DNA from: DYTO01 sp040757795
GTDB taxonomy: Archaea > Hadarchaeota > Hadarchaeia > Hadarchaeales > Hadarchaeaceae
Assembly (NCBI GenBank): GCA_040757795.1
Contig: JBFLWG010000012.1
Location: 1-26,228 of the forward strand
DNA length: 26,228 bases
Reading direction: 5' to 3'
In this document: positions 6,628 through 13,858 of the stretch, piece after piece
How positions within the stretch are numbered: position 1 is the first letter of the stretch
Layout: each line of letters opens with the position of its first letter
Position numbers and translations under genes: made by a program
Notes under the pieces: generated by a model
Database searches by the model: none
Told to the model about the DNA's origin: nothing
Seen by the model: only the letters and a program-made list of their open reading frames with translations

Positions 6628-7578
6628 ATGAAGGTGGAAATAAGGCTGTTCGCCGACCTGCGGGAGCTCGCCGGTCAAAAATCTGTTCAGGAGGAGGTGC
6701 CGGAAGGGGCCACGGTCGAGGACGCTGTGAAAAAACTGGCAGGGCGGCTGGGCAAGGAGTTCCAGGGGAAGATCATCGATGATGCCGGGCGACTGAGGCA
6801 GATGTTCAGCATCCTCGTGAACGATAAATTGATAACCAACTTGGACGGGCCGTTCACAAAGCTCGGGGACGGCGACGTGATTTCGATATTCCCCCCTGTG
6901 GCGGGCGGCATGGGGAAGGCCGTGCTATACAAAGACATGAAGTTCTCAGTCCACCCTGAGGTCTACGAGCCGGCTGACGACACCCTGATGCTGGCTAAAA
7001 ACCTGGAAACCAGGGCGGGCGAGAGGGTCCTTGAGCTGGGCACCGGCTGCGGGATGCTCGCGATCATGGCCGCGAAGGGCGGGGCCAAGACCGTGGCGAC
7101 CGACATCAACCCTTCTGCCATAGAGTGCGCACGCGGGAACGCCTCCGCCCACGGAGTGGCCGACAGCGTGAATTTCCGCCTTGGAGACCTATTCGAGCCG
7201 GTGGCGGGGGAAAGGTTTGACCTCATCCTGTTCAACCCTCCCTACCTCCCTGTCGGGCCGGGGGAGGAGATCGGCGGGCGGCTTGACCGAGCCTGGGAAG
7301 CCGGGCCTGACGGGCGGGCGGTGATAGACAGATTTTTGCGGGAGCTGCCAGACCACTTGGAAAAGGACGGCAGGGCGATGTTTGTCCAGTCTTCCCTCTC
7401 GAACATCTTCAAAACGCTGAAGGTACTGAAGGAAATGGGCTTCCAGGCCAGGGTGATGCGGGAGAAGTTCTCTTTCGAGGAGCTTTACTTGGTGCTAGCG
7501 GCGAAAAATATGGACAAAATCGCGCCAAGGGGGGTTGCATCGCCCAGGCATTCAGTTTGTGAAAACTGTAATGAATAA
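6628..7578 (+). CDS. Fusion: MoaD/SAMP-like ubiquitin-fold domain + HemK/PrmC-type methyltransferase
   Basis: Residues 1-94 are a MoaD-like beta-grasp domain, starting KVEIRLFADLRELAG and ending in the FPPVAGG tail that is normally the free C-terminus activated for sulfur transfer or protein conjugation. The next residue is Met 95, opening a complete HemK-family methyltransferase: HPEVYEPADDT, the SAM loop VLELGTGCGMLA and the catalytic NPPYLP. HemK relatives methylate the glutamine of the GGQ motif of release factors. The frame runs through the junction (GGC at 6907, ATG at 6910) with no stop. The last 20 or so residues, with CENCNE, do not look like the family. Start 6628 fits the TATA spacing; ATG 6619 adds three residues. 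Both domains are clear; whether the product stays fused is unknown. Confidence 0.9.
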   Translation: MKVEIRLFADLRELAGQKSVQEEVPEGATVEDAVKKLAGRLGKEFQGKIIDDAGRLRQMFSILVNDKLITNLDGPFTKLGDGDVISIFPPVAGGMGKAVLYKDMKFSVHPEVYEPADDTLMLAKNLETRAGERVLELGTGCGMLAIMAAKGGAKTVATDINPSAIECARGNASAHGVADSVNFRLGDLFEPVAGERFDLILFNPPYLPVGPGEEIGGRLDRAWEAGPDGRAVIDRFLRELPDHLEKDGRAMFVQSSLSNIFKTLKVLKEMGFQARVMREKFSFEELYLVLAAKNMDKIAPRGVASPRHSVCENCNE

Positions 7579-7600
7579 GAAATCGAAGATGATTTTTTTC

Positions 7601-7643
7601 TCCTTATAAAGGTCCTTCACGCAAATGCTGGGAGGTGGAATCG
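7601..7643 (+). promoter_or_regulatory. Promoter and ribosome binding site of the homing endonuclease gene
   Basis: CCTTATAAAGG (7603-7613) is a strong TATA-like box. GGAGGTG (7631-7637) is a strong Shine-Dalgarno sequence six bases before ATG 7644. This argues against the longer frame opened by GTG 7635, which lies inside the Shine-Dalgarno. Confidence 0.6.
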
Positions 7644-8445
7644 ATGAGGTATTCAACACCGCTCCATCTCTACGAGCGTGCAATCAAATTACATGAAACG
7701 AAAGGGTGGGGGAGCAGGAAGATTGAGAAAGAACTGGGAGTGGGAATAGTCAATCGGCGTACAATCGACAGCTGGATACATGAAGGCAGAAAACCAGTTG
7801 TTATAGGCGTTTTCGATGAAACCTATTCTCCAAATCTTTCTTATCTTCTTGGCGCACGCTACAGTGACTGTACTGCAACCAAGGAAGTGTTCAAGCTTGA
7901 AGCTATGGATAAGGATTTTGTCGAGGAATTTGATAGATGTCTTTCAAATGTTATGGGGCGACCATACAAAATTCACAACAGTAGGGGAATATGGGGTACC
8001 GAAACAGCTGTTCGATCAATCGTGAATTTTATGCAGAAGCCTCTCGACGCACACAAGCCAATAATCGATGCTTACCCAAAAGAGTTCCTCAGAGGATTCT
8101 TTGATGGAGAAGGACATGCTGGCGGACACAAAAGAGAAAAATATGTGTATGGTTACATAGGCGCAAAAAACACTAATTTTGAAGTCATGGAGTATGTGGG
8201 AAGGTTGCTAGACCTATTTTCAATTCACCACAAAATCTACAAAGTAAAAGAACAAGCGCAATTGTAAACCTTACTTGATGTTGTTCATAAATCGAGAAGG
8301 AGATGTTAAGCGCTTTCGCGAGCAAGTAGGTTTTTCGATTGTTAGGAAGGCTCAAAAGCTTGATATATTGATTAGAATACGTGATAAACAGGGGGAATTC
8401 AAATCGGGAAAAGACCACGCAAATGGAAAAAGAAGGGCCGCATGA
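7644..8445 (+). pseudogene. LAGLIDADG homing endonuclease, frameshifted near its C-terminus
   Basis: The stand-alone protein has an N-terminal helix-turn-helix-like segment (WGSRKIEKELGVG...TIDSWI) and two LAGLIDADG-type helices, LSYLLGARYSD and FLRGFFDGEGH. The acidic metal-binding residues are still present in both. The frame stops at 8265-8267 after KVKEQAQL. Removing one A from the AAAA run at 8246-8249 restores a frame that runs on as KNKRNCKPYLMLFINREGD and DVKRFREQVGFSIVRKAQKL, the usual end of such enzymes, to a TGA at 8443-8445. So this is either a recent frameshift or a sequencing error. The region is visibly AT-richer than its neighbours, as expected for a mobile gene. It lies just upstream of eL41, so any lost or present target site is probably nearby. 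Confidence 0.85.
8361..8369 (+). promoter_or_regulatory. Candidate TATA box of eL41
   Basis: GATATATTG lies inside the 3' end of the homing endonuclease frame. A start of transcription about 27 bases on (near 8392) would give a short leader before the eL41 coding region. Confidence 0.35.
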
Positions 8446-8522
8446 GATGGAAGTGGGTCAGGAAAAGGATGCGGCGGAAGATGCGCAGGATAAGACAGCG
8501 CAAGATGGGCAGACTGGGCTGA
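8442..8522 (+). CDS. rpl41e: Ribosomal protein eL41
   Basis: The 26-codon frame encodes an extremely basic peptide beginning MRWKWVRKRMRR and rich in Arg, Lys and Met. It has the composition, size and start of eL41, which in eukaryotes is a 25-residue MR-K-W-KKRMRR peptide of the large subunit. Upstream in the same frame are RPRKWKKKGR codons (8412-8441), which resemble the N-terminus of longer eL41 forms in Thermococcales as I recall them. However, only ATT or ATC could start a longer form before the in-frame TAA at 8385. The L21e gene follows 37 bases later, matching a ribosomal neighbourhood. Too short for most gene finders. Confidence 0.8.
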   Translation: MRWKWVRKRMRRKMRRIRQRKMGRLG

Positions 8523-8559
8523 TTTTATAGACCCGTGAGGAAACATCTCTGGTGTTTTG

Positions 8560-8853
8560 ATGGCTAGACGTTCAAAGGGATTGAAGAGCAAGGGGCGGGG
8601 GAAGTTCATGAAACACCCCCGCGAGCGCGGCCAGACTTCCGTGATCAGGGCCATCCAGGAGCTCCCGCTCGGGGCGAGGGTGGCTGTGATAATAGAGCCG
8701 AGCGTCACGAAGGGGCAGCCCCACCACAGGTACCACGGCAGGATCGGGGTGGTGGAGGCGAAAGTCGGCCGGGGGTATGTGGTCGGGGTGAGCGACGGAG
8801 GGAAGACAAAAAAGGTTATTTCAGGCCCCGAACACCTTAGAAGGGTGAGATGA
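8560..8853 (+). CDS. rpl21e: Ribosomal protein eL21
   Basis: The 97-residue basic protein is a large-subunit ribosomal protein of archaea and eukaryotes. It shows the family's opening SKGLKSKGRGKFMKHPRERG, a KOW-like VIIEPSVTKGQPHHRYHGRIGVV segment and the closing GPEHLRRVR. I use ATG 8560 rather than the TTG at 8557. GGTG (8551-8554) precedes it, and a TATA-like ATTTTATAG (8522-8530) overlaps the eL41 stop. RpoF follows with an overlap, as in many euryarchaeal genomes where eL21, RpoF and DUF655 are linked. Confidence 0.96.
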   Translation: MARRSKGLKSKGRGKFMKHPRERGQTSVIRAIQELPLGARVAVIIEPSVTKGQPHHRYHGRIGVVEAKVGRGYVVGVSDGGKTKKVISGPEHLRRVR

Positions 8854-9191
8854 TGGTTGGAAAACAGGTCACTGCTGAAAAGCCGGTCTCCCTGTCGGAG
8901 GTCCTTGAAACCCTCGAGAAGGAGAAGAAGAAGGGGGATCTCGACTACACACAGCGGCTGGCCTACGACTATTCTCAAAAGTTCGCAAAGCTGGAGGCAA
9001 AAAAAGCCGGGGAAATGGTGGAGGAACTGCTGAAGCTCGGCAATCTCAAGGACCACCAGGTCATCTCCATCGTCAACATAATGCCTGAAACCAAGGAGGA
9101 TCTGGAGCTCCTCTTTTTGAAGGAAAGGACGAAGCTCGAGGAAGGCGACATCAAAAAAATCCTCGAGATAGTCGAAAAGTACAGCAAATAA
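8853..9191 (+). CDS. rpoF: RNA polymerase subunit Rpo4 (RpoF, Rpb4 homologue)
   Basis: Rpo4 pairs with Rpo7 to form the stalk of archaeal RNA polymerase. The roughly 112-residue acidic/basic helical protein shows the Rpb4 fold pattern: an N-terminal strand (GKQVTAEKPVSLSEV), YTQRLAYDYSQKFAKL, and the C-terminal HRDC-like VISIVNIMPETKEDLELLF followed by a helix ending at ILEIVEKYSK. There are two adjacent ATGs, 8850 and 8853. GGTGA at 8844-8848 gives a better distance to 8853, while 8850 gives an ATGA overlap with eL21. Translation is coupled either way. Confidence 0.93.
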   Translation: MVGKQVTAEKPVSLSEVLETLEKEKKKGDLDYTQRLAYDYSQKFAKLEAKKAGEMVEELLKLGNLKDHQVISIVNIMPETKEDLELLFLKERTKLEEGDIKKILEIVEKYSK

Positions 9192-9201
9192 ATGCCTGAT
9201 T

Positions 9202-9214
9202 GGTGACTGCCTTG
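9202..9214 (+). promoter_or_regulatory. Ribosome binding site that sets a TTG start for the DUF655 gene
   Basis: GGTGA at 9202-9206 is followed after five bases by TTG 9212. The TTG at 9200 and GTG at 9203 overlap the GGTGA itself and are unlikely starts. Confidence 0.55.
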
Positions 9215-9802
9215 TCCGAGAAGAAGTATGAAGATAGAGCGGTAGTTCTTGATGTCCTGCAGCAGGGCCACCCGAACGACCCGAGGCCCGTCCACTTGAG
9301 GGAGCCGATACTGCAGGTCATAGGGGACACATTCTTCACCCTCCTTGAGGTGGTCCAGCTGCCGGGGACGACTTTCACCCCGCAGGAGAAAATCTACATC
9401 GGGAAAGAGGCGAGGGAAAAGGTTGAGAGGATAAAGAGGCGGGTGGGGTATGATGAGCTGACCACGACGGCAAAAGGCGAGCTGCAGGTCGCCATCCAAG
9501 CCATCGTCAGCGCCTCGCCGGAGAGGTTCATAGACTTTTTCAACAGGGCGGGGCCGCTCACGACCAGGTTCCACCAGCTGGAGCTGGTCCCCGGCATAGG
9601 GAAAAAGCTCATGTGGGCCATCATCGAGGAGAGGGACAAGGGGCCTTTCGCCGACTTTGACGACTTGGAGAAGAGGGTGAAGGGTCTCGCGAACCCTAAA
9701 ACACTGATTGCCAAGAGGGTCGAGATGGAGCTCCAGGGCGCCGACAAGTACAACATCTTCGTCAGGCCCCCAACAAAAAAGGGGCCAGAAGAGCGGCGCT
9801 GA
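9212..9802 (+). CDS. DUF655 family helix-hairpin-helix nucleic-acid-binding protein
   Basis: This 196-residue protein belongs to the archaeal DUF655 family, of unknown function and usually encoded beside rpoF and eL21. Its first half carries the family's YEDRAVVLDVLQQG and TFTPQEKIYIGKE segments. Residues around 130-165 form a helix-hairpin-helix, with ELVPGIGKKLMWAIIEER followed by FADFDDLEKRV, a sequence-independent DNA or RNA binding motif. The basic tail PPTKKGPEERR fits nucleic acid binding. The start is TTG 9212 on ribosome-binding-site grounds. It probably acts in RNA metabolism or transcription, judged only by its constant neighbours. Confidence 0.9.
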   Translation: MSEKKYEDRAVVLDVLQQGHPNDPRPVHLREPILQVIGDTFFTLLEVVQLPGTTFTPQEKIYIGKEAREKVERIKRRVGYDELTTTAKGELQVAIQAIVSASPERFIDFFNRAGPLTTRFHQLELVPGIGKKLMWAIIEERDKGPFADFDDLEKRVKGLANPKTLIAKRVEMELQGADKYNIFVRPPTKKGPEERR

Positions 9803-9853
9803 AGGCTGGGTGCAGGTTTAAAACCACCCAGATGGCAGTATTTTTGTGGTGCG

Positions 9854-10441
9854 ATGGAGGACACTAAACGCGCCATGGGCGAAATCCTGGAGCACATCCA
9901 GTCGCTCCAGAAGAACGTGAAGGGGCATGAAGTAGAACAGTTCATAGACGCCTTGCTGAAGTCAAAAAGGGTCTTTGTTGTCGGAGCTGGAAGGTCTGGT
10001 CTGGTAGCGAAGGCGTTCGTGATGAGGCTGATGCACCTTGGTATGGATGTTTATGTGATCGGGGAGACAATCACCCCGGCTCTAAGGGCGAAGGACACCC
10101 TGCTCGCGATTTCAGGGTCGGGGGAAACAGAGCTGATAGTTGAAACGGCGAAGATAGGCAAAAAAATAGGTGCCAAAATAATCGCGGTCACGACATATCC
10201 AAAGTCACCGCTCGCCAAACTCGCTGATGTGGTTGTGACCCTGCCGGGAAGGAAGGAGGTGGCGGCCATAGCCGACTACATGAAGCGCGAGCTGTTTGGG
10301 GAGTACGCCCCGCTGGCGCCGCTCGGGACACTCTTTGAGGTTGGCGTAATGGTTTTCTTGGACGGGGTCATCGCAGCGATGATGGTGAAGCTGGGGAAGA
10401 AGGAAGAGGACCTGAGGGCCCGCCACGCGACAATCGAGTGA
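9854..10441 (+). CDS. hxlB: 6-phospho-3-hexuloisomerase (SIS domain)
   Basis: The enzyme interconverts 3-hexulose 6-phosphate and fructose 6-phosphate. In archaea the reverse ribulose-monophosphate route uses it to make ribulose 5-phosphate when the oxidative pentose pathway is missing. The 195-residue protein shows the SIS sugar-binding fold: VFVVGAGRSGLVAKAFVMRLMHLG, the family-specific VIGETITPAL, the phosphate loop ISGSGETELIV, and ITVTTYP-like and C-terminal FLDGVIAAMM segments. A TATA-like GTTTAAAAC (9815-9824) is about 35 bases before ATG 9854. The partner hexulose-phosphate synthase is not in the window. Confidence 0.93.
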   Translation: MEDTKRAMGEILEHIQSLQKNVKGHEVEQFIDALLKSKRVFVVGAGRSGLVAKAFVMRLMHLGMDVYVIGETITPALRAKDTLLAISGSGETELIVETAKIGKKIGAKIIAVTTYPKSPLAKLADVVVTLPGRKEVAAIADYMKRELFGEYAPLAPLGTLFEVGVMVFLDGVIAAMMVKLGKKEEDLRARHATIE

Positions 10442-10457
10442 TGTGTTTTAAAAACAT
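10439..10457 (+). terminator. Inverted repeat at the end of hxlB
   Basis: GATGT pairs with ACATC around a T/A-rich core that can itself pair, forming a near-palindrome directly over the hxlB stop. It may act as a terminator; no long T-run follows. Confidence 0.25.
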
Positions 10458-10521
10458 CGGCGGTCGCGGCTTCCCCTGCGCGCATTTTTTCACCACAGCG
10501 CTGAAGTGGGAACTAAAACAT

Positions 10522-10776
10522 TCACTTTATGGTCTCAAGGATGCTCAGGGCGCTCCATATCTGCGTCCTGGCGTGGATCGGCATGTTGGAGTCGCTGCTT
10601 ATCTCCTCGAGAGTTATCCTGGCAGAAGCTGCCCTGACCACCAAGTCTTCATCCTTCTTCAGAAGCGCTACCATGGCTTCGCTGGCAGCCCTCCGGATGT
10701 TGCGGGGGACTGTGGTATCTCCGCTGACGCGCGTCATGATGTCTACCACTTGTTTGAGTTTTTCTTCGAATGACAT
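10522..10776 (-). CDS. UPF0147 family protein
   Basis: This 84-residue all-helical protein is a member of the archaeal UPF0147 family, whose role is unknown. The family look is clear in VVDIMTRVSGDTTVPRNIRR, AASEAMVALLKKD, and VVRAASARITLEEISSDSNMPIHARTQIW, where the repeated 'P.h.R' elements resemble HEAT-like helices. ATG 10776 is preferred because AGGTG lies about seven bases upstream of it on the minus strand. A GTG at 10785 would add three residues but overlaps that site. It is divergent from the zinc-ribbon gene, with an AT-rich box CTCTAAAAG on the minus strand at 10805-10813. Confidence 0.88.
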   Translation of the reverse strand: MSFEEKLKQVVDIMTRVSGDTTVPRNIRRAASEAMVALLKKDEDLVVRAASARITLEEISSDSNMPIHARTQIWSALSILETIK

Positions 10777-10840
10777 TTGCGACACCTGCCATGGCAGTCA
10801 ACTAACTTTTAGAGTGGGCCCTCATAAGGGTTTTGAGAGG

Positions 10841-11173
10841 ATGGAAGAAGAGAGACTTTCCAAGATAACAGAGATGCTGCTCTCGGGCGGGAAGATGCTC
10901 GGGGTCCACTGCGGGAAGTGCATGAGCCCGCTTTTTGATGTCAGGGGGCGCGTCCTCTGCCCGGTCTGCAAGGCTGAGGCCCGGCCGCAGGCGCCGAATG
11001 CCGGGGTTGAGACCCAGCCTCTGAAGAAGGTCGAGGCGGCTCTGAATGCGAAGCTGGACTCCCTGTCTGAGCAGCTTGCGAGAGAAACTGACCATGCCAA
11101 GGTCGCCGCGATTCTCGACAGCATAAAGTCGACTCTGGAAGCAATCGAGAGGCTGAAGCCCACGAAGGGGTAG
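10841..11173 (+). CDS. Zinc-ribbon protein of the Sjogren/scleroderma autoantigen 1 (SSSCA1/p27) family
   Basis: The 110-residue protein has an N-terminal helix with SKITEMLLSGGKMLG and then a zinc ribbon with C24-x2-C27 and C40-x2-C43. This is the layout of the archaeal and eukaryotic Sjogren's autoantigen 1 family (function unknown in archaea). The C-terminal 60 residues form a predicted coiled coil (KKVEAALNAKLDSLSEQLARE...). I start at ATG 10841. The frame is open further left, but that part is antisense to the UPF0147 gene. The CPBP protease follows 11 bases later, so the two probably share an mRNA. Confidence 0.82.
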   Translation: MEEERLSKITEMLLSGGKMLGVHCGKCMSPLFDVRGRVLCPVCKAEARPQAPNAGVETQPLKKVEAALNAKLDSLSEQLARETDHAKVAAILDSIKSTLEAIERLKPTKG

Positions 11174-11184
11174 GGGGAAGCAAC

Positions 11185-11784
11185 TTGGATTTGGTGGACA
11201 TCATCAGGATTCTCGTCCCCGGCATCCTGCTCGGCGTGTTCGTGGGGATGGTCGTCGCGTCCAGGCCATTCCATCTCGAGAGGCTCCGCCCGCGCTTCTG
11301 GCTTAGGGCCACAAGGAGGATGAAAAGGAGGCATTGGGTGGTTCTCATCACGGTGGCGCTCTGGGTGGCGGCCGCCTCTCTTGTTGTAACCAACTTGGTT
11401 TCGAATTATTTCTACCAGGTCGGGGCGCCTCTGGTGAACCCTGCGGAGTACCCGTTCACCCAAATCCAGCAGGACTACCCCTGGCTCGTCCTGATAGCCG
11501 CAAACATCCTGCCGGTGTTTGAGGAATGGGTTTTCAGGGGGATTCTGATAGACGAGTTCATCAGGCGCGGCAGGTCAAAGGCCTCCGCGGTGTTTTTCTC
11601 CTCGATCCTGTTCGCCGCGTTCCACCTCTCCAACCCCGGCACGTACATCTCCTTCGCCCTGACGCTCATACCATCCAGCATACTTCTTGGGATTACTTAC
11701 CTCAAGGTGGGCCTGGGTGGGGCGCTGCTTGCCCACAACTCTTACAACTCATTCCTAGTCATAGTCGACGCTGTCAGCAGGTGA
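11185..11784 (+). CDS. CPBP family intramembrane glutamic endopeptidase (CAAX-protease-like)
   Basis: The 199-residue membrane protein starts with TTG 11185 after GGGGGAAG (11173-11180). It has hydrophobic segments near residues 7-25, 51-72, 100-112 and 132-195. Motif 1, EEWVFRG, holds Glu113-Glu114 and Arg118. Motif 2 is FAAFHLSN, with His147, and motif 3 is HNSYN, with His184. These are the metal or water-activating residues of the Rce1/CPBP family. In archaea, members may process surface or bacteriocin-like proteins, and the substrate here is unknown. It sits directly after the zinc-ribbon gene and is convergent with porB. Confidence 0.88.
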   Translation: MDLVDIIRILVPGILLGVFVGMVVASRPFHLERLRPRFWLRATRRMKRRHWVVLITVALWVAAASLVVTNLVSNYFYQVGAPLVNPAEYPFTQIQQDYPWLVLIAANILPVFEEWVFRGILIDEFIRRGRSKASAVFFSSILFAAFHLSNPGTYISFALTLIPSSILLGITYLKVGLGGALLAHNSYNSFLVIVDAVSR

Positions 11785-11804
11785 AGCAGAAAATACAGCC
11801 GTTT

Positions 11805-12677
11805 TCAATCTATGCCAATCTTTTTGCACTGCTCGTCCACCATCCTCTGAATCTCCGCAATGTCTTTCTCTGTCAAGTGCCTGTACCTGCCCTGAACCTT
11901 CAAGTATTCAGCAACGGGCCTTCTTTTGGGGGGCTTGAAAGTGACGCTCAACTGCCCGTTCTCAATCTCGTATAGAACCCAAGCGCCTGTCAAAACTGAA
12001 AGCCGCGCGACCTCGATTGTCCTGTCTGGTTCTATGCGCCAGCCTGGTGTGCAGGGGGCCTGAACATGAATGTAAGATGGGCCCTTGATTGAAACAGCTT
12101 TTTTGACTTTCTTGATCAGGTCGAGTGGGTAGGCGACAGAGGCTGTTGCGACGTACGGTGCGCCGTGGGCAGCTATAATTGTAGGCATGTCCTTCTTTGG
12201 CCGATCCTCCCCACGAAGAAGTTTTCCAATTGGAGTCGTAGTCGTCCAAGCTCCAAATGGTGTGGCGCCACTCCGCTGCACCCCCGTGTTCATATAGGCC
12301 TCGTTGTCGTAGCAGATGTAAACCATGTCCTCGCCTCGCTCAACCGCGCCGGAAAGTGCCTGAAACCCTATGTCTGCGGTGCCGCCGTCCCCGGCTATCG
12401 CCACTGCCTTAACGTTGCTCTTTCCAAGAACCTTCAAGGCCCTGGAAACTCCGGAAGCAACCGCGGCTGCATTTTCAAACGCCGCATGAATCCACGGCAC
12501 CCTCCAGGAGGTCTGCGGGTAGGGAGAGGAGATGACTTCCATGCAGCCGGTCGCCATGCTCACGACTACGTCCCTCCCGAGCGCCTTCAAAACGTGACGA
12601 ATCCCTAACACACAGCCGCACCCGGCGCAGGCCGCGTGCCCCGGCGCGAAGAGTTCAGCCTCTGGTATGTCCTTCAT
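11805..12677 (-). CDS. porB: Pyruvate:ferredoxin oxidoreductase beta subunit (PorB)
   Basis: PorB carries the thiamine diphosphate and one [4Fe-4S] cluster of the enzyme that oxidises pyruvate and CoA to acetyl-CoA, CO2 and reduced ferredoxin. The 290-residue protein has cluster cysteines C17 and C20 (CAGCG), C45 (TGCMEV) and a later APCTPGW cysteine. The ThDP motif is GDGGTADIGFQAL at residues 97-109, ending with NEAYMNTG. The start is ATG 12677, overlapping the porA stop (ATGA). The frame continues 13 codons upstream inside porA and should not be used. The related 2-oxoisovalerate enzymes share this fold, but the gene set and order fit Por. Confidence 0.94.
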   Translation of the reverse strand: MKDIPEAELFAPGHAACAGCGCVLGIRHVLKALGRDVVVSMATGCMEVISSPYPQTSWRVPWIHAAFENAAAVASGVSRALKVLGKSNVKAVAIAGDGGTADIGFQALSGAVERGEDMVYICYDNEAYMNTGVQRSGATPFGAWTTTTPIGKLLRGEDRPKKDMPTIIAAHGAPYVATASVAYPLDLIKKVKKAVSIKGPSYIHVQAPCTPGWRIEPDRTIEVARLSVLTGAWVLYEIENGQLSVTFKPPKRRPVAEYLKVQGRYRHLTEKDIAEIQRMVDEQCKKIGID

Positions 12678-13858
12678 TCTTCCAACCCCACCACCTTTTC
12701 CCTGAGCCCGAGCCACATGACGGGCTGCTTGACCTTTCTCTTTTCAGCCGCTTTCGCAGTTTCTCTAACGGCAGTCCTTATCTGAAGAGGCGAAACATCC
12801 CTACCTCCAAGTCCGCAAATGAAGTTGAGCGCCAGCGGTGGCGACTTGACTTTTGAAAGCGCGGCCACGACATCAAGATAAAGCGCGCCCGCCGACCCCA
12901 GCGAAATGTCCTTTTCAATCACTGCAATTGCTTTTGCGTCTCCAATCGCTTCAACCAGCTCTTCATCTGGGAAAGGCCTGAAGCTTCGCACCCGCACGAG
13001 CCCGATCTTGCTGCCTTTCTTCCTGTACTTGTCCACGACATCTTTCACAGTGCCGGCCAGTGACCCCGCCGTCACCGCGATTATTTTTGCATCGTCGCTC
13101 CTGTACTTCTCCACCAGCCCGTACCCCCTCCCAAATTTTTTCTTGAACTCGCGGTCAACACTCAGAATTGTCTCCTTCGAGTCCCTCACGGCCTTCTGGA
13201 GCGCGTACCTGAATTCTGTATAGTAATCCGGCACTCCCACCGCGCCCATTGTCACAGGATGTTCAGGATTGAGGGGTGTTGGGTAGCTGTATGGCGGGAG
13301 GAAGCCGTCCACATCATGTTGCTCAGGCACCTCGATAGGCTCAGCCGTGTGTGACAGAATGTACCCGTCGTAGCAAACAATAACGGGGATCAAAGTTTCT
13401 TCGGCAATCTTGAATGCTTGGATGGTTGTGTCAATCACTTCTTGGTTGTCCTCGCAATAGAGCTGAATCCACCCTGCGTCCCTGACGGCCATCGAGTCCT
13501 GCTGATCGCACCATATCGAGAGAGGGGCTGAAAGGGACCTGTTGGCGTTCGTCATCACTATCGGGAGCCTCAGGCCTGACGCCACGAAGAGCATCTCGCT
13601 CATCAGCATCAGCCCTTGCGAAGATGTTGCCGTGAAAGTCCTGACGCCCGTTGCTGCCGCTCCTATGCAGGCACTCATGGCGCTGTGTTCTGACTCCACC
13701 TTTATGAACTCGGCCTCTAGGTCTCCGCTCGCCACGAATTCCGAGAGCTTCTCGACAACCGCCGTCTGGGGAGTTATCGGGTAGGCCGAAATCACCTTCA
13801 CCTTTGCAAGCTTGGCCGCGATGGCCGCCGCCTCGTTCCCGTCAAGGAGCTGCTTCAT
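12674..13858 (-). CDS. porA: Pyruvate:ferredoxin oxidoreductase alpha subunit (PorA)
   Basis: PorA is the large subunit that with PorB forms the active site for pyruvate oxidation. The 394-residue protein starts KQLLDGNEAAAIAAKLAKV and then shows SAYPITPQTAVVEKL, the pyrimidine-binding site signature. IKVESEHSAMSACIGAAATGVRTFTATSSQGL contains the conserved Glu that activates ThDP. The C-terminal transketolase-like domain has GLVRVRSFRPFPDEEL and the IEKDISLGSAG segment. The start at 13858 overlaps the end of porD by 17 bases, and its stop overlaps the porB start. Length is normal for the archaeal four-subunit enzyme. Confidence 0.95.
   Translation of the reverse strand: MKQLLDGNEAAAIAAKLAKVKVISAYPITPQTAVVEKLSEFVASGDLEAEFIKVESEHSAMSACIGAAATGVRTFTATSSQGLMLMSEMLFVASGLRLPIVMTNANRSLSAPLSIWCDQQDSMAVRDAGWIQLYCEDNQEVIDTTIQAFKIAEETLIPVIVCYDGYILSHTAEPIEVPEQHDVDGFLPPYSYPTPLNPEHPVTMGAVGVPDYYTEFRYALQKAVRDSKETILSVDREFKKKFGRGYGLVEKYRSDDAKIIAVTAGSLAGTVKDVVDKYRKKGSKIGLVRVRSFRPFPDEELVEAIGDAKAIAVIEKDISLGSAGALYLDVVAALSKVKSPPLALNFICGLGGRDVSPLQIRTAVRETAKAAEKRKVKQPVMWLGLREKVVGLEE

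Noticed and set aside
7635..7643. GTG 7635 as endonuclease start
   Set aside because: It lies inside the GGAGGTG ribosome binding site for ATG 7644.
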